Below, piece after piece: positions 17,805-26,727 of a DNA stretch of 64,000 nucleotides; within the stretch, counting starts at the first letter, position 1, and the number at the start of each line of letters is the position of its first letter. Position numbers and translations under genes: made by a program. This stretch comes from Nisaea sediminum (GTDB lineage: Bacteria > Pseudomonadota > Alphaproteobacteria > Thalassobaculales > Thalassobaculaceae): assembly GCF_014904705.1 (NCBI RefSeq), contig NZ_JACZCQ010000008.1, forward strand, positions 1 through 64,000, written 5' to 3'. Under the pieces are notes generated by a model. The model did not search any database. It worked only from the letters and a program-made list of their open reading frames with translations, and was not told the DNA's origin.

Positions 17805-18482
17805 TCAGAAATCCAGATTGGCGTAGTGTGCCGGCGGGCGGACGCCGGGGATATGGTCGGAGAGCAGCGGCCGGAAGCTCGGGCGGGACTTAACCCGCGC
17901 ATACCATTCCTTCGCCTCCGGATACTTCTCCCACGGCACGTCGCCGATGTAGTCGACGGCGGAAAGCTGGGACGCCGCTGCGATGTCGGCGAGGCTGAAA
18001 TGGTCCCCGCCAAGCCAGTTCCGGCGTTCGGCGAGGAAGCCGATATAGGCGAGGTGGGTCGCGATGTTGGTGTGTCCGGCGCGGATCGCGGCACTGGACG
18101 GTTCGCCGGTGCCGAGAAAGCGCTTCATCAGCTTTTCGCCGACCAGCATCTCCGTCACTTCCGCATTGAACTTGAGATCGAACCAGGCGACCAGACGCCG
18201 GATCTCCGCCCGTGCCGCCGCGTCGCCGGGCAGCAGCGGGACCTCCGGGCGGGTTTCCTCGAGATATTCCGAGATCGCGGCCGAATTCGCGACCACGGTG
18301 CCGTCGTCGTCGACGAAGACCGGCACGGTGCCGTCCGGATTCAGGGCGAGGAACTCCGGACGCCGGTCCCAGACCTGCTCGACCTTGAGCTCGGCCTCGA
18401 TCTTCTTTTCGCCCAGAACGACGCGGATCTTGCGGCAGAAGGGGGAAATCCAGAGGTGATAGAGGGTCGGCATTGAATTCAC
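17805..18482 (-). CDS. glutathione S-transferase family protein
   Basis: Two-domain GST. The thioredoxin-like N-domain (about 1-85) begins TLYHLWISPFCRKIRV, with the SPFC site, and has NPDGTVPVFVDDDG with the cis-Pro, then VANSAAISEYLEE for the glutathione gamma-glutamyl contact. The helical C-domain contains GGDHFSLADIAAASQL, the usual capping region. At about 225 residues its length is normal. Start may be GTG 18482 or ATG 18473 (MPTLYHLW); neither has a good ribosome binding site. Substrate and physiological role are not evident. Confidence 0.9.
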   Translation of the reverse strand: MNSMPTLYHLWISPFCRKIRVVLGEKKIEAELKVEQVWDRRPEFLALNPDGTVPVFVDDDGTVVANSAAISEYLEETRPEVPLLPGDAAARAEIRRLVAWFDLKFNAEVTEMLVGEKLMKRFLGTGEPSSAAIRAGHTNIATHLAYIGFLAERRNWLGGDHFSLADIAAASQLSAVDYIGDVPWEKYPEAKEWYARVKSRPSFRPLLSDHIPGVRPPAHYANLDF

Positions 18483-18516
18483 CGGTGGGTCTGAGGATGC
18501 CGTCAGGTTGGCGGCG

Positions 18517-19275
18517 CTAACCTATCAGAACCTTTCCGATTCCGACAATCGCCAGCAGCCCGAGCAGGGCGATTGCCGCCCGTTTGACCACCTCCGGCCG
18601 TGTGATGCCGAAGAGCTTGTGCCCGAGCGAGGTTCCGATGGCCATGACCGGAATCAGGATTGCGCTCCGGAGCAGCATCTCCGCGTCGATCAGTCCCTTA
18701 AAGACGGCGAGTGCCAGGGCGAAGACGTCGACCACGATGAAGAACGCGATACCCGTCGCCCGGGTGATCGCGACCGGCAACGGCGAGGAGAGATAGAGCA
18801 GCACCATCGGCGGGCCCGGAACGCCGGCGGCGCCCGACATGAAGCCGGAGACGACGCCGGTCCCGGCCAGCATCCCGTTGCCCGGCACGGAAGCCAACCT
18901 GAAGCCGCGCGCGATCAGCAGCACCGAGACGAGGATGCCGAAATAGATCGCGATCTTCATCGGTTCGGGCTCGACCAGCAAAAGGCAAGCGAAGCCGGCG
19001 GGAACGCCGATCACCGAGCCGAGCACGAGCTGCCGGATACCCGTCCAGTGCACGTCCCGGTAATTCTGCGGCAGCAGCGTGAAGCCGGCGAGTAGATCGA
19101 GGATCAGGGCCAGCGGGACGACCGCAACCGGATCGGCGACCAGCAGCAAGGCGCTGATGAGAATGAGGGCGAAGCCGAACCCGGTGAATCCGCGGACGAT
19201 CCCGCCGAGCAAAGTGGCCGCGACGGCGACGGCCCAGATATGGGCGCCCCATCCGAAGAAGTCGGTCTCGAACAT
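18517..19275 (-). CDS. TauE/SafE-family (sulfite exporter type) membrane permease
   Basis: 252-residue protein of mostly hydrophobic segments, about eight predicted membrane helices. It has the duplicated TauE pattern: GGIVRGFTGFGFALILIS in the first half and GVVSGFMSGAAGVPGPPMVL in the second, each with Gly-rich helix breaks. The family moves small anions such as sulfite or sulfoacetate, but substrates vary. It lies between a GST and a GNAT gene on the same strand with gaps of about 30 bases, suggesting co-transcription. No local sulfonate-degradation genes support a specific substrate. Confidence 0.88.
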   Translation of the reverse strand: MFETDFFGWGAHIWAVAVAATLLGGIVRGFTGFGFALILISALLLVADPVAVVPLALILDLLAGFTLLPQNYRDVHWTGIRQLVLGSVIGVPAGFACLLLVEPEPMKIAIYFGILVSVLLIARGFRLASVPGNGMLAGTGVVSGFMSGAAGVPGPPMVLLYLSSPLPVAITRATGIAFFIVVDVFALALAVFKGLIDAEMLLRSAILIPVMAIGTSLGHKLFGITRPEVVKRAAIALLGLLAIVGIGKVLIG

Positions 19276-19306
19276 GTAAAGATTTGCCTTGATTGCGGCG
19301 AAGGGA

Positions 19307-19870
19307 TCAGGCGGCGTGGATCGTGCCGCCGATATTTTCTACGCCACTTGCCTTGCCGCTCCAAGGCCGCACTGGGCGCTTCCTCTTCGTGGCCAGCAAA
19401 GCCTCGAGAATCTCCGGAGTGCCGCGCACCTGGAAGCGGCGCTGCTCAACCGGGCCGGGCAGCTCGAAACCATAGGGTTCGGCCGGAATGAAGCCGTAGG
19501 GCTCGTAATAGGAAGGCTCGCCCACCACGAGGCAGAGGTTCCAGCCGTCCTGGTCGGCTTCCTCGAGCGAGCGCGCAACCAACGTGCGGCCGAGACCCTT
19601 GCCCTGCAGTTCCGGATCCACGACCAACGGGCCGAGAACGAGGGCGGGGAGCGTCTTCCGACCGTCCTTGACGTCGATCGGCCAGTAGCGGATCGAGGCG
19701 CCGACACGGGCGTCAAACCCGGTCCGCGCGACGAGGCTGAGTTCCGGCAGGGGCTGTCCCACTCGGAGCTGATAGACGGTCTTGCCGGTGCGGTCGGGAC
19801 CGAAGCCGATATCCAGCAGGGATTCGATGGCGGCCGCGTCAGCGGCGGTTTCTTTTTCGATGACGATCAT
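19307..19870 (-). CDS. GNAT family N-acetyltransferase
   Basis: Acetyl-CoA-dependent N-acyltransferase of unknown substrate. The acetyl-CoA loop is seen in LQGKGLGRTLVARSLEEA (Q/RxxGxG/A), preceded by the strand PALVLGPLVVDPE and followed by VVGEPSYYEPYGF, an arrangement like YhbS-type proteins. 187 residues, starting at ATG 19870. It is upstream of the TauE gene on the same strand. Confidence 0.88.
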   Translation of the reverse strand: MIVIEKETAADAAAIESLLDIGFGPDRTGKTVYQLRVGQPLPELSLVARTGFDARVGASIRYWPIDVKDGRKTLPALVLGPLVVDPELQGKGLGRTLVARSLEEADQDGWNLCLVVGEPSYYEPYGFIPAEPYGFELPGPVEQRRFQVRGTPEILEALLATKRKRPVRPWSGKASGVENIGGTIHAA

Positions 19871-20068
19871 TGGGCGGGTCTTCCGGCCTGGAGAAAGCCG
19901 CCCCGCGAGGGAGCCGGCCTAGAGCTTGATGACGGACAGCGCAAAACGCGCGGCGATACGTCGTCGTCGCGGGTTTGCTCGTCGCAGCTCTCTGGCCTTC
20001 GTGATCATCGTGATCCGTTTCCCAAGTCGAAATTCGCAGATACTGCATATCCCACGGACATTCCAGCG
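19871..20068. other. intergenic, no gene seen
   Basis: Spacer upstream of the GNAT gene. It should hold the promoter for the GNAT-TauE-GST run. Short open frames here lack protein-like composition. Confidence 0.5.
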
Positions 20069-20100
20069 AAAAATGCGCTGCGGAGTTATCTCCGCAGCGC
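20069..20100 (-). terminator. intrinsic terminator of the M20 peptidase gene
   Basis: Perfect 11-bp stem (gcgctgcggag / ctccgcagcgc, 20075-20100) with a 4-base loop. On the minus strand it is followed immediately by ATTTTTC. It lies 27 bases after the peptidase stop and is the clearest leftward terminator in the window. Confidence 0.9.
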
Positions 20101-20126
20101 TGTCCCGCCATGCGATTTCCGCGTTT

Positions 20127-21524
20127 CTACCCCTTGATCTCCGCCAGCCGCGCCATGATCGCGGCGTTGGAGCGGATGCCGCGGTGATAGCAGACCAGCT
20201 CGAACTTCTCGTTCGGGCTGTGCACCCGGTCGTCCTCGAGGCCGAAACCGACCAATAGGCTGTCGATGCCGAGCAGGTCCTTGATCGAGCCGACCGCCGG
20301 GATCGAGCCGCCGCAGCCGATCAGCAGCGCGTCGGTCTGGTACTCGTCCTTCAGACCCGCGAGCGCGGATTGCAGATAGGGCGAGTCCGTCGGCACCCGG
20401 CGGGCCGGGAACCCGCTCGCATGGACGATCTCCAGCTTGAAGTCCGCGGGCAGCCGGTCGGCGACGAATTTCTTCAGGCCGGCGATGATCTTTTCCGCGT
20501 CCTGGTCCGGCACGAGACGGCAGGTGATCTTGGCCGAGGCCTCGGCGGCGATCACGGTCTTGCCGCCCGGCTCCTGATAGCCGCCCGTGATGCCGTTGAT
20601 GTCCAGCGTCGGCCGGGCCCAGAGCCGCTCCAGCGCCGAGTAGCCTTTCTCGCCGCCGGGCGTGGTGAGGCCGATCTCGCCAAGGAAGGCCTTCTCGTCG
20701 AAGCCGAGCCCTTCCCACTGTTTCAGCTCGTTGTCGCCGACCGCGAGCACGTCGTCGTAGAAGCCCTCGATCCGGATACGCCCGCTTTCGTCGTGGAAAT
20801 CGCCGAGGATCTTTGCAAGCAGGTTGATCGGGTTGATCACGCCGCCGCCATACATGCCGGAATGCAGGTCCCGGCTCGGTCCCTTGATCTTGACTTCGAT
20901 GGAGACGATGCCGCGCAGCATGTAGGTGATGGCCGGCTTGTCGACCGACCACATGCCGGTGTCGCAGACGACGCAGGCATCGGCCTTGAGCTCGTCTTTG
21001 TGCGCTACCATGAATGGCTCGAGGCTTTCGCTGCCACTTTCCTCCTCGCCTTCGAGTAGCACGGTCACCCCGATGGGCAGGGAGCCGTGGACTTCCTTCC
21101 AGGCGCGGAAGGCCTCGATGAAGGTCATCACCTGGCCCTTGTCGTCCACCGCGCCGCGGGCGACGATCCGCTTGCCGCGTTCGGCCTCGACGATGACAGG
21201 TTCGAACGGGTCGCTGTCCCAGAGAGCGTAGGGATCGGCGGGCTGAACGTCATAGTGGCCGTAGTAGAGGATGTGCGGCGCGCCTTCCGGGCCCTTCATG
21301 TGGCCGACCACCATCGGATGCTTGTCTGCATCGCGCACCGCGGCGTCGAAACCGATTTCCGAGAGCTGCTGCGCCATCCATTCGGCGGCGCGGCGGACGT
21401 CCGGATCGTATTTCGGGTCGGTGCTGATGCTCGGGATGCGGAGCACGTCGACCAGACGCTCGACGGACTTGTCGAGGTTGGCGTCGATGCGGGCGAGCAC
21501 GGGGGCGAGGAGGTCCTTTGACAT
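20127..21524 (-). CDS. M20 family metallopeptidase (dipeptidase)
   Basis: Di-zinc exopeptidase of the M20 family. Metal and catalytic motifs are intact: YYGHYDVQPADP (His ligand plus catalytic Asp), ARGAVDDKGQ (bridging Asp), LEGEEESGSE (catalytic Glu and ligand Glu), and a C-terminal His in LVCYHRGIRSN. A lid/dimerisation domain is inserted between. I start at ATG 21524 (MSKDLLAPV) because AAGGTG lies five bases upstream; this gives 465 residues, normal for the Xaa-His dipeptidase-like branch. Terminated by the hairpin at 20069-20100. The peptide specificity cannot be read. Confidence 0.92.
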   Translation of the reverse strand: MSKDLLAPVLARIDANLDKSVERLVDVLRIPSISTDPKYDPDVRRAAEWMAQQLSEIGFDAAVRDADKHPMVVGHMKGPEGAPHILYYGHYDVQPADPYALWDSDPFEPVIVEAERGKRIVARGAVDDKGQVMTFIEAFRAWKEVHGSLPIGVTVLLEGEEESGSESLEPFMVAHKDELKADACVVCDTGMWSVDKPAITYMLRGIVSIEVKIKGPSRDLHSGMYGGGVINPINLLAKILGDFHDESGRIRIEGFYDDVLAVGDNELKQWEGLGFDEKAFLGEIGLTTPGGEKGYSALERLWARPTLDINGITGGYQEPGGKTVIAAEASAKITCRLVPDQDAEKIIAGLKKFVADRLPADFKLEIVHASGFPARRVPTDSPYLQSALAGLKDEYQTDALLIGCGGSIPAVGSIKDLLGIDSLLVGFGLEDDRVHSPNEKFELVCYHRGIRSNAAIMARLAEIKG

Positions 21525-21591
21525 GGGGCACCTTGGCTGAATTGAGGGCAATCCACGCAGAGAGTTTTTCCGTCAGTGGAAAGGGCGAGGA

Positions 21592-21621
21592 TTGATCCCC
21601 GGCAGTTTGGCTCGCTATCGT
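21592..21621 (+). promoter_or_regulatory. possible promoter of the 21.7-26.7 kb operon
   Basis: TTGATC and TATCGT separated by 18 bases, ending 43 bases before the lyase start. It resembles a vegetative promoter only loosely. Confidence 0.3.
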
Positions 21622-21664
21622 GCGGCAAACAAGGGGTCGAACCCAGAGATCGAGAGGAGACGCC

Positions 21665-22522
21665 GTGACGCGGCTGATGGACCTGATCAAGCCGGGCAAG
21701 CTGCTGATTGCCCCCGGCATCTTCGACGGCATTTCCGCCCGCATCGCCGACGAGTACGGCTTCGAGGCGCTCTATATGACCGGTTATGGCGCGGTTGGCT
21801 CCCATCTCGGGCTGCCGGATGCGGGGCTCGCGAGCTACACCGACATGGTCGGGCGGGTGAAGGTGCTCGCCGACACGGTCTCGGCGCCGCTGGTGGCGGA
21901 CGGCGATACCGGTTATGGCGGTCTGCTGAACGTCCAGCACACGGTGCGCGGCTACGAGCGCGCTGGCGCGGCCGGCATCCAGCTCGAGGACCAGGAATTC
22001 CCGAAGAAGTGCGGCCACACGCCGAACCGGAAGGTGATTCCGCTTGAGGACATGGTCGAGAAGATCAAGGTTGCGGCGGAGAGCCGGGACAGCTCCGATT
22101 TCGCCATCGTCGCGCGCACCGACGCGCGGACCAATTATGGGCTCGACGAGGCGCTGCGCCGGGGCGAGGCCTTCGCGAAAGCGGGCGCCGACATCCTCTT
22201 CATCGAGGCGCCGGAATCGGTCGAGGAGATGGAGAAGATCTGCACCAGCTTCGACAAACCGCTGCTGGTGAACGTGGTCGAGGGCGGCAAGACGCCAGTG
22301 CTGAGCGCGGATGAATACACCAAGCTCGGCTATTCCATGGCGATCTATCCGGGCACCGGCTTCCTTGCCATGGGGGCGGCGCTGCGCTCGGTCTACGGAC
22401 GCCTGAAGGAAACCGGCTCCAGTCTCGGCGCGGCGCAGAAGCTGGACGATTTCGGCGCCTTCTCCCGGACCATGGGCTTCACCGACGTCTGGGATTTCGA
22501 GAAGGCCCACGCGCGCGACTGA
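21665..22522 (+). CDS. isocitrate lyase / PEP mutase superfamily enzyme (oxaloacetate decarboxylase- or lyase-like)
   Basis: TIM-barrel enzyme acting on a C-C or C-P bond next to a carboxylate. It has LVADGDTGYGG (metal-binding Asp), LEDQEFPKKCGH (KKCGH active-site loop with Cys) and IVARTDARTNYGLDEALRR, all family hallmarks. GTG 21665 (VTRLMDLIKPGK) has GAGAGGAGA a few bases upstream and gives 285 residues, the usual length for 2-methylisocitrate lyase/carboxyPEP mutase relatives. It heads a run with an FAD/Fe-S dehydrogenase and serine-glyoxylate aminotransferase, so a 2-oxo or 2-hydroxy dicarboxylate that yields glyoxylate or pyruvate is plausible. Exact substrate is unknown. Confidence 0.87.
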   Translation: MTRLMDLIKPGKLLIAPGIFDGISARIADEYGFEALYMTGYGAVGSHLGLPDAGLASYTDMVGRVKVLADTVSAPLVADGDTGYGGLLNVQHTVRGYERAGAAGIQLEDQEFPKKCGHTPNRKVIPLEDMVEKIKVAAESRDSSDFAIVARTDARTNYGLDEALRRGEAFAKAGADILFIEAPESVEEMEKICTSFDKPLLVNVVEGGKTPVLSADEYTKLGYSMAIYPGTGFLAMGAALRSVYGRLKETGSSLGAAQKLDDFGAFSRTMGFTDVWDFEKAHARD

Positions 22523-22614
22523 CGCATCAGGCATGTTGCCGCATCGTGGAAGTCGATTTGTCATGGTGGAAATTGCCGCCAGACTTTGGGCTTCGCTGAT
22601 GTCAGGAGAATTGG

Positions 22615-25521
22615 ATGGCCGCCGTGTCGTCGGATAACGGGTCACTGGCCGCGCGTCTTGAACGCGCGCTCGAAGGAGAGGTGTTGTTCGACCGCTTCTC
22701 CCGCGGGCGCTATTCGACCGATGCCTCGATTTACCAGGTCGAGCCGGTCGGTGTGGTCGTGCCGAAGACCCAGGACGACCTGATCGCGGCGATGGAGATC
22801 GGCCGGGAAGCCGGAGTCTCCCTGCTGCCGCGCGGCGGCGGGACCAGCCAGTGCGGGCAGACCGTCAACCATTCCCTGGTGATGGATTGCTCCCGGCACC
22901 TGAACCGCATCATCGAGATCGACGCGGAGAACATGCGCGCGGTGGTCGAGCCGGGCATCGCGCTCGACCATCTGAACGCAGCGCTGAAGCCGTACGGCCT
23001 CTTCTTCCCGGTCGATGTCTCGACCGCCAGCCGCGCCACAATCGGCGGCATGACGGCGAACAATTCCTGCGGCGGGCGCTCGATCCATTACGGCATCATG
23101 GTGGACAACGTGCTCTCCATCGACGCCGTCCTTCCGACCGGAGAGCAGCTCCATTTCGGACCGGTGCCGGGCAATCTCGGCGCTATCGAGGCCGAGCCGC
23201 GCTACCGCGATCTAGTGCGGGAGATGCGCGCCATCGCGGGCCGCGAGGCAGCGGAGATCGCCGCGAAGTTTCCAAAACTGATGCGCCGGGTCGGCGGCTA
23301 CAACATCAACACGGTCGATCCCGCCGGACACAACATGGCGAGCATGCTCGTCGGCTCGGAGGGCACGCTCGCGGCCTTCCGGCAGATCGAGCTGAAGCTG
23401 CACCGTATCCCGAAGCACCGGGTCATGGGCGTCTGCCATTTCCCGACCTTCTACGAGGCGATGGACGCGACCCAGCATATCGTGAAGCTGAAGCCGCACG
23501 CGGTGGAGCTGATCGACCGCAACATGATCGAGCTCGCCCGCGACATCCCGATCTTCAAGCCGATGATCGCCGAGTTCGTGAAGGGCGAGCCGGACTCCGT
23601 CCTCGTGGTCGAGTTCGCCGGCGAGGATCACGCCGCCTGCGTCGCCCAGCTTCGCGAGCTGGAGGTCCTGATGGGCGATCTCGGCTATCCGGACGCGGTG
23701 GTGGACGCGACCGACGTGAGGCTGCAGGCGACCATCGGCGAGGTCCGCAAACAGGGCCTCAACATCATGATGTCGATGAAGCAGGCGGGAAAGCCGGTTT
23801 CCTTCATCGAGGATTGCGCCGTGCCGCTGGAGGATCTGGCGGAGTTCACCGACCGGCTGACGAAGGTGTTCGAAAGCCACGGCACGCACGGCACCTGGTA
23901 CGCCCATGCCTCGGTCGGCTGCCTGCATGTCCGTCCTGTGCTGAACATGAAGGACGAGGGCGATGTGAAGCGCATGCGCTCCATCGCCGAGGCCGCCTTC
24001 GACATGGTCCGCGAATACAAAGGCTCCCATTCCGGCGAGCATGGCGACGGCATCGTCCGGTCCGAGTTCCACGAGAAGATGTTCGGCCAGCGCCTGGTGA
24101 AGGCGTTCGGTGACGTGAAACAGGCCTTCGATCCGGCCGGCACGATGAATCCGGGCCGCATCGTCAATCCGCCGAAGATGGACGACCGCGCGCTCTTCCG
24201 CTTCAAGCCGGGCTATGCGCCGATCAAGCTGGAGACCGCGCTCGACTGGTCCGAGTGGGGCGGTTTCTCCGGCGCGGTCGAGATGTGCAATAACAACGGT
24301 GCCTGCCGCAAACGCGACGCCGGCGTGATGTGCCCGAGCTTCCGCGCGACGCAGAACGAGAAGGACCTGACCCGCGGCCGTGCCAACACGCTCCGCCTCG
24401 CGCTCTCCGGCCAGCTCGGATCCGAGGCGCTGGTCTCGGAAGAGATGAAGGAGACGATGGAGCTCTGCGTCTCCTGCAAGGGCTGCAAGCGGGAATGCCC
24501 GACCGGTGTCGACATGGCGCGGATGAAGGTCGAGTTCCTGCATCACTATCGCAAGAAACATGGTTTAGGCTTGAAGGATCGCCTGATCTCCTACCTGCCG
24601 CGCTATGCCGAGGCGGCCTCGCGCTTCGGCTATCTCGCCAATGCGCGGGACGTGGTGCCGGGCCTGAAGGGGCTTTCCGAGTGGCTGCTCGGTTTCAGCG
24701 CCAAGCGCAGCCTGCCGGTCTGGAGCGACGTGCCTTTCTCGGGCGCCGAGACGGAGGCAGTCGATCCGGACGAGAGCGACGGCCGCGACGTTGTCCTGCT
24801 GAACGACACTTTCAGCACCTATTTCGAGCCGGAAAACCTGCGCGCCGCTTTGCGCGTACTGCAGCGCCTCGGCTACCGGGTACATGTCGTCGATCCGCGC
24901 GAAGAGGGCGGGCGTCATCTCTGCTGCGGACGGACTTTCCTCGCCTCCGGTCTCGTAGACGAGGCGAAAGCCGAGGCGCGCCGGATGATCGCCGCCTACC
25001 TGCCCTATGTCCGCCGCGGCATTCCGGTGGTCGGGCTGGAGCCGTCCTGTCTCTTCACCCTGCGCGACGAGTTCAAGGCCATGCTGCCCGGCGCGGAGAC
25101 CGATCTCGTCGCCGAGCATGCGCTGCTGTTCGAGGAATTCATCGCCCGCGAGCAAAAGGCGAGCAAGATCTCTGCCAGTTTCAAGCCGGTCGCGAAGAAG
25201 GCGCTGGTGCACGGCCATTGCCACCAGAAGGCCTTCGCCGCCATGGGCGCCGTCGAGACTGCGCTCCGCCTCGTGCCGGACATGGAGGTCGAGGTGATCA
25301 ATTCGAGCTGCTGCGGCATGGCCGGGGCCTTCGGCTACGAGAAGAAGAACCAAGAGGTCTCCATGGCTATGGCGGAGCGCGACCTGCTGCCCGCCGTGCG
25401 CGCCGCCGACGGGGACACATTGCTCGTCGCCGACGGCACTTCCTGCCGCCATCAGATCAAGGACGGCGCCGCCCGCGAGGCGGTGCATGTCGCAACCATC
25501 CTGGACCGCGCGCTGGCGTGA
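22615..25521 (+). CDS. FAD-binding / Fe-S fusion oxidoreductase (GlcD-like plus GlpC/GlcF-like, 968 aa)
   Basis: Membrane-associated 2-hydroxyacid dehydrogenase in one chain. The N-terminal PCMH-type FAD domain has LLPRGGGTSQCGQ and ATIGGMTANNSCGG; an FAD-oxidase C-terminal domain runs to about residue 530 with HSGEHGDGIVRSEFH. Ferredoxin-like Cys motifs follow (CNNNGACRK with a later MCPS; CVSCKGCKRECPTGVD), then two CCG-type domains (HLCCGRTF and SSCCGMAGAFGYE). Related fusions oxidise D-lactate, D-2-hydroxyglutarate or similar and pass electrons to quinone. ATG 22615 has AGGAGAATT upstream. It sits between the lyase and the aminotransferase, so its substrate probably belongs to that pathway. 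Confidence 0.9.
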   Translation: MAAVSSDNGSLAARLERALEGEVLFDRFSRGRYSTDASIYQVEPVGVVVPKTQDDLIAAMEIGREAGVSLLPRGGGTSQCGQTVNHSLVMDCSRHLNRIIEIDAENMRAVVEPGIALDHLNAALKPYGLFFPVDVSTASRATIGGMTANNSCGGRSIHYGIMVDNVLSIDAVLPTGEQLHFGPVPGNLGAIEAEPRYRDLVREMRAIAGREAAEIAAKFPKLMRRVGGYNINTVDPAGHNMASMLVGSEGTLAAFRQIELKLHRIPKHRVMGVCHFPTFYEAMDATQHIVKLKPHAVELIDRNMIELARDIPIFKPMIAEFVKGEPDSVLVVEFAGEDHAACVAQLRELEVLMGDLGYPDAVVDATDVRLQATIGEVRKQGLNIMMSMKQAGKPVSFIEDCAVPLEDLAEFTDRLTKVFESHGTHGTWYAHASVGCLHVRPVLNMKDEGDVKRMRSIAEAAFDMVREYKGSHSGEHGDGIVRSEFHEKMFGQRLVKAFGDVKQAFDPAGTMNPGRIVNPPKMDDRALFRFKPGYAPIKLETALDWSEWGGFSGAVEMCNNNGACRKRDAGVMCPSFRATQNEKDLTRGRANTLRLALSGQLGSEALVSEEMKETMELCVSCKGCKRECPTGVDMARMKVEFLHHYRKKHGLGLKDRLISYLPRYAEAASRFGYLANARDVVPGLKGLSEWLLGFSAKRSLPVWSDVPFSGAETEAVDPDESDGRDVVLLNDTFSTYFEPENLRAALRVLQRLGYRVHVVDPREEGGRHLCCGRTFLASGLVDEAKAEARRMIAAYLPYVRRGIPVVGLEPSCLFTLRDEFKAMLPGAETDLVAEHALLFEEFIAREQKASKISASFKPVAKKALVHGHCHQKAFAAMGAVETALRLVPDMEVEVINSSCCGMAGAFGYEKKNQEVSMAMAERDLLPAVRAADGDTLLVADGTSCRHQIKDGAAREAVHVATILDRALA

Positions 25522-25543
25522 TCCCATCCTCTGGAGAAGAGCA

Positions 25544-26713
25544 ATGACCTACAAGTCCGGCCCCCATTTCCTGCAGATCCCGGGACCGAGCCACGTCCCC
25601 GGCCGGATCCTCCATGCCATCGGCCAGCCGACCATCGACCATCGCGGCCCGGAGTTCCAGAAGCTGGCGAACGAAGTGCTGGCGAAGGTCAAGCCGGTCT
25701 TCAAGACCGAATGCCCGGTGGTGATCTTCCCGTCCTCCGGCACCGGCGCCTGGGAAGCGGCGCTGGTCAACACGATGAGCCCGGGCGACCGGGTTCTGAT
25801 GTTCGAGACCGGCCAGTTCTCGACCCTCTGGTCCGAGCTCGCGACCCGCGTCGGTCTCAAGCCCGAGGTCATTCCGGGCGATTGGCGCCACGGCGTCGAC
25901 GCGGCGGCGATCGAGGAGCGGCTGAAGGCGGACAAGGCGCACGAGATCAAGGGCGTCTGCGTCGTCCATAACGAGACCTCGACCGGCGTCACCTCGAACA
26001 TCCAGGCGGTGCGCAAGGCGATCGACGCGGCGAAGCATCCGGCGCTGCTCCTGGTCGACAGCATTTCCGGCCTCGGCTCGGCCGATTACCGGCATGACGA
26101 ATGGGGCGCGGACGTCACCATCAGCGGCTCGCAGAAGGGGCTCATGCTGCCGCCGGGCCTCAGCTTCAACGCGGTCGGCCCGAAGGCTCTGAAGGCATCA
26201 GAGACGGCGACGACCAACCGCTCCTACTGGGACTGGCAGCACCAGATTGGCATGAACAGGGACGGTTGGTTCCCCTACACCCCGGCCACCAACCTGCTCT
26301 ACGGCCTGAAAGAGGCCTGCGACATGATCATGGAGGAGGGGCTGGAGAACGTCTTCGCCCGCCACGAGCGCTGGGCCGAGGCGACCCGCCGAGCGGTGAA
26401 GACCTGGGGCCTCGAGGTGCTCTGCCAGAATGCCGACGAATACAGCCCGGTCCTGACCGCCGTGCTGATGCCGGAGGGCCACGACGCGGACAAGTACCGG
26501 GAGGTGGTGCTCGACAAGTTCGACATGTCGCTCGGCTCCGGCCTCGGCAAGGTGAAGGGCAAGGTCTTCCGCATCGGCCATCTCGGCTATTTCAACGACC
26601 TGATGCTGATGGGCACCCTCTCCGGCGTCGAGATGGGCCTCGCGGTCGCGGGGGTTCCGCACAACAAGGGCGGCGCCCAGGCGGCGATGGATTACCTGAC
26701 CGGCAACGCCTGA
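25544..26713 (+). CDS. serine--glyoxylate aminotransferase (class V)
   Basis: PLP enzyme transferring the amino group of serine (or alanine) to glyoxylate, making glycine and hydroxypyruvate. QIPGPSHVPGRILHAIG at the N-terminus, VIFPSSGTGAWEAAL for phosphate contact, LLLVDSISGLGSADYRHDEW, and the PLP lysine in ITISGSQKGLMLPPG are all present. ATG 25544 follows GGAGAAG by about six bases and gives 389 residues. The 22-base gap from the FAD/Fe-S gene suggests one operon. Ends 14 bases from the converging solute-binding protein. In methylotrophs this enzyme belongs to the serine cycle; no other serine-cycle gene is here. Confidence 0.92.
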   Translation: MTYKSGPHFLQIPGPSHVPGRILHAIGQPTIDHRGPEFQKLANEVLAKVKPVFKTECPVVIFPSSGTGAWEAALVNTMSPGDRVLMFETGQFSTLWSELATRVGLKPEVIPGDWRHGVDAAAIEERLKADKAHEIKGVCVVHNETSTGVTSNIQAVRKAIDAAKHPALLLVDSISGLGSADYRHDEWGADVTISGSQKGLMLPPGLSFNAVGPKALKASETATTNRSYWDWQHQIGMNRDGWFPYTPATNLLYGLKEACDMIMEEGLENVFARHERWAEATRRAVKTWGLEVLCQNADEYSPVLTAVLMPEGHDADKYREVVLDKFDMSLGSGLGKVKGKVFRIGHLGYFNDLMLMGTLSGVEMGLAVAGVPHNKGGAQAAMDYLTGNA

Positions 26714-26727
26714 CCTACTGGTTCACG

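Noticed and set aside
20127-21551. Longer start of the M20 peptidase at 21551
   Set aside because: The nine extra residues precede a clear ribosome binding site for ATG 21524.
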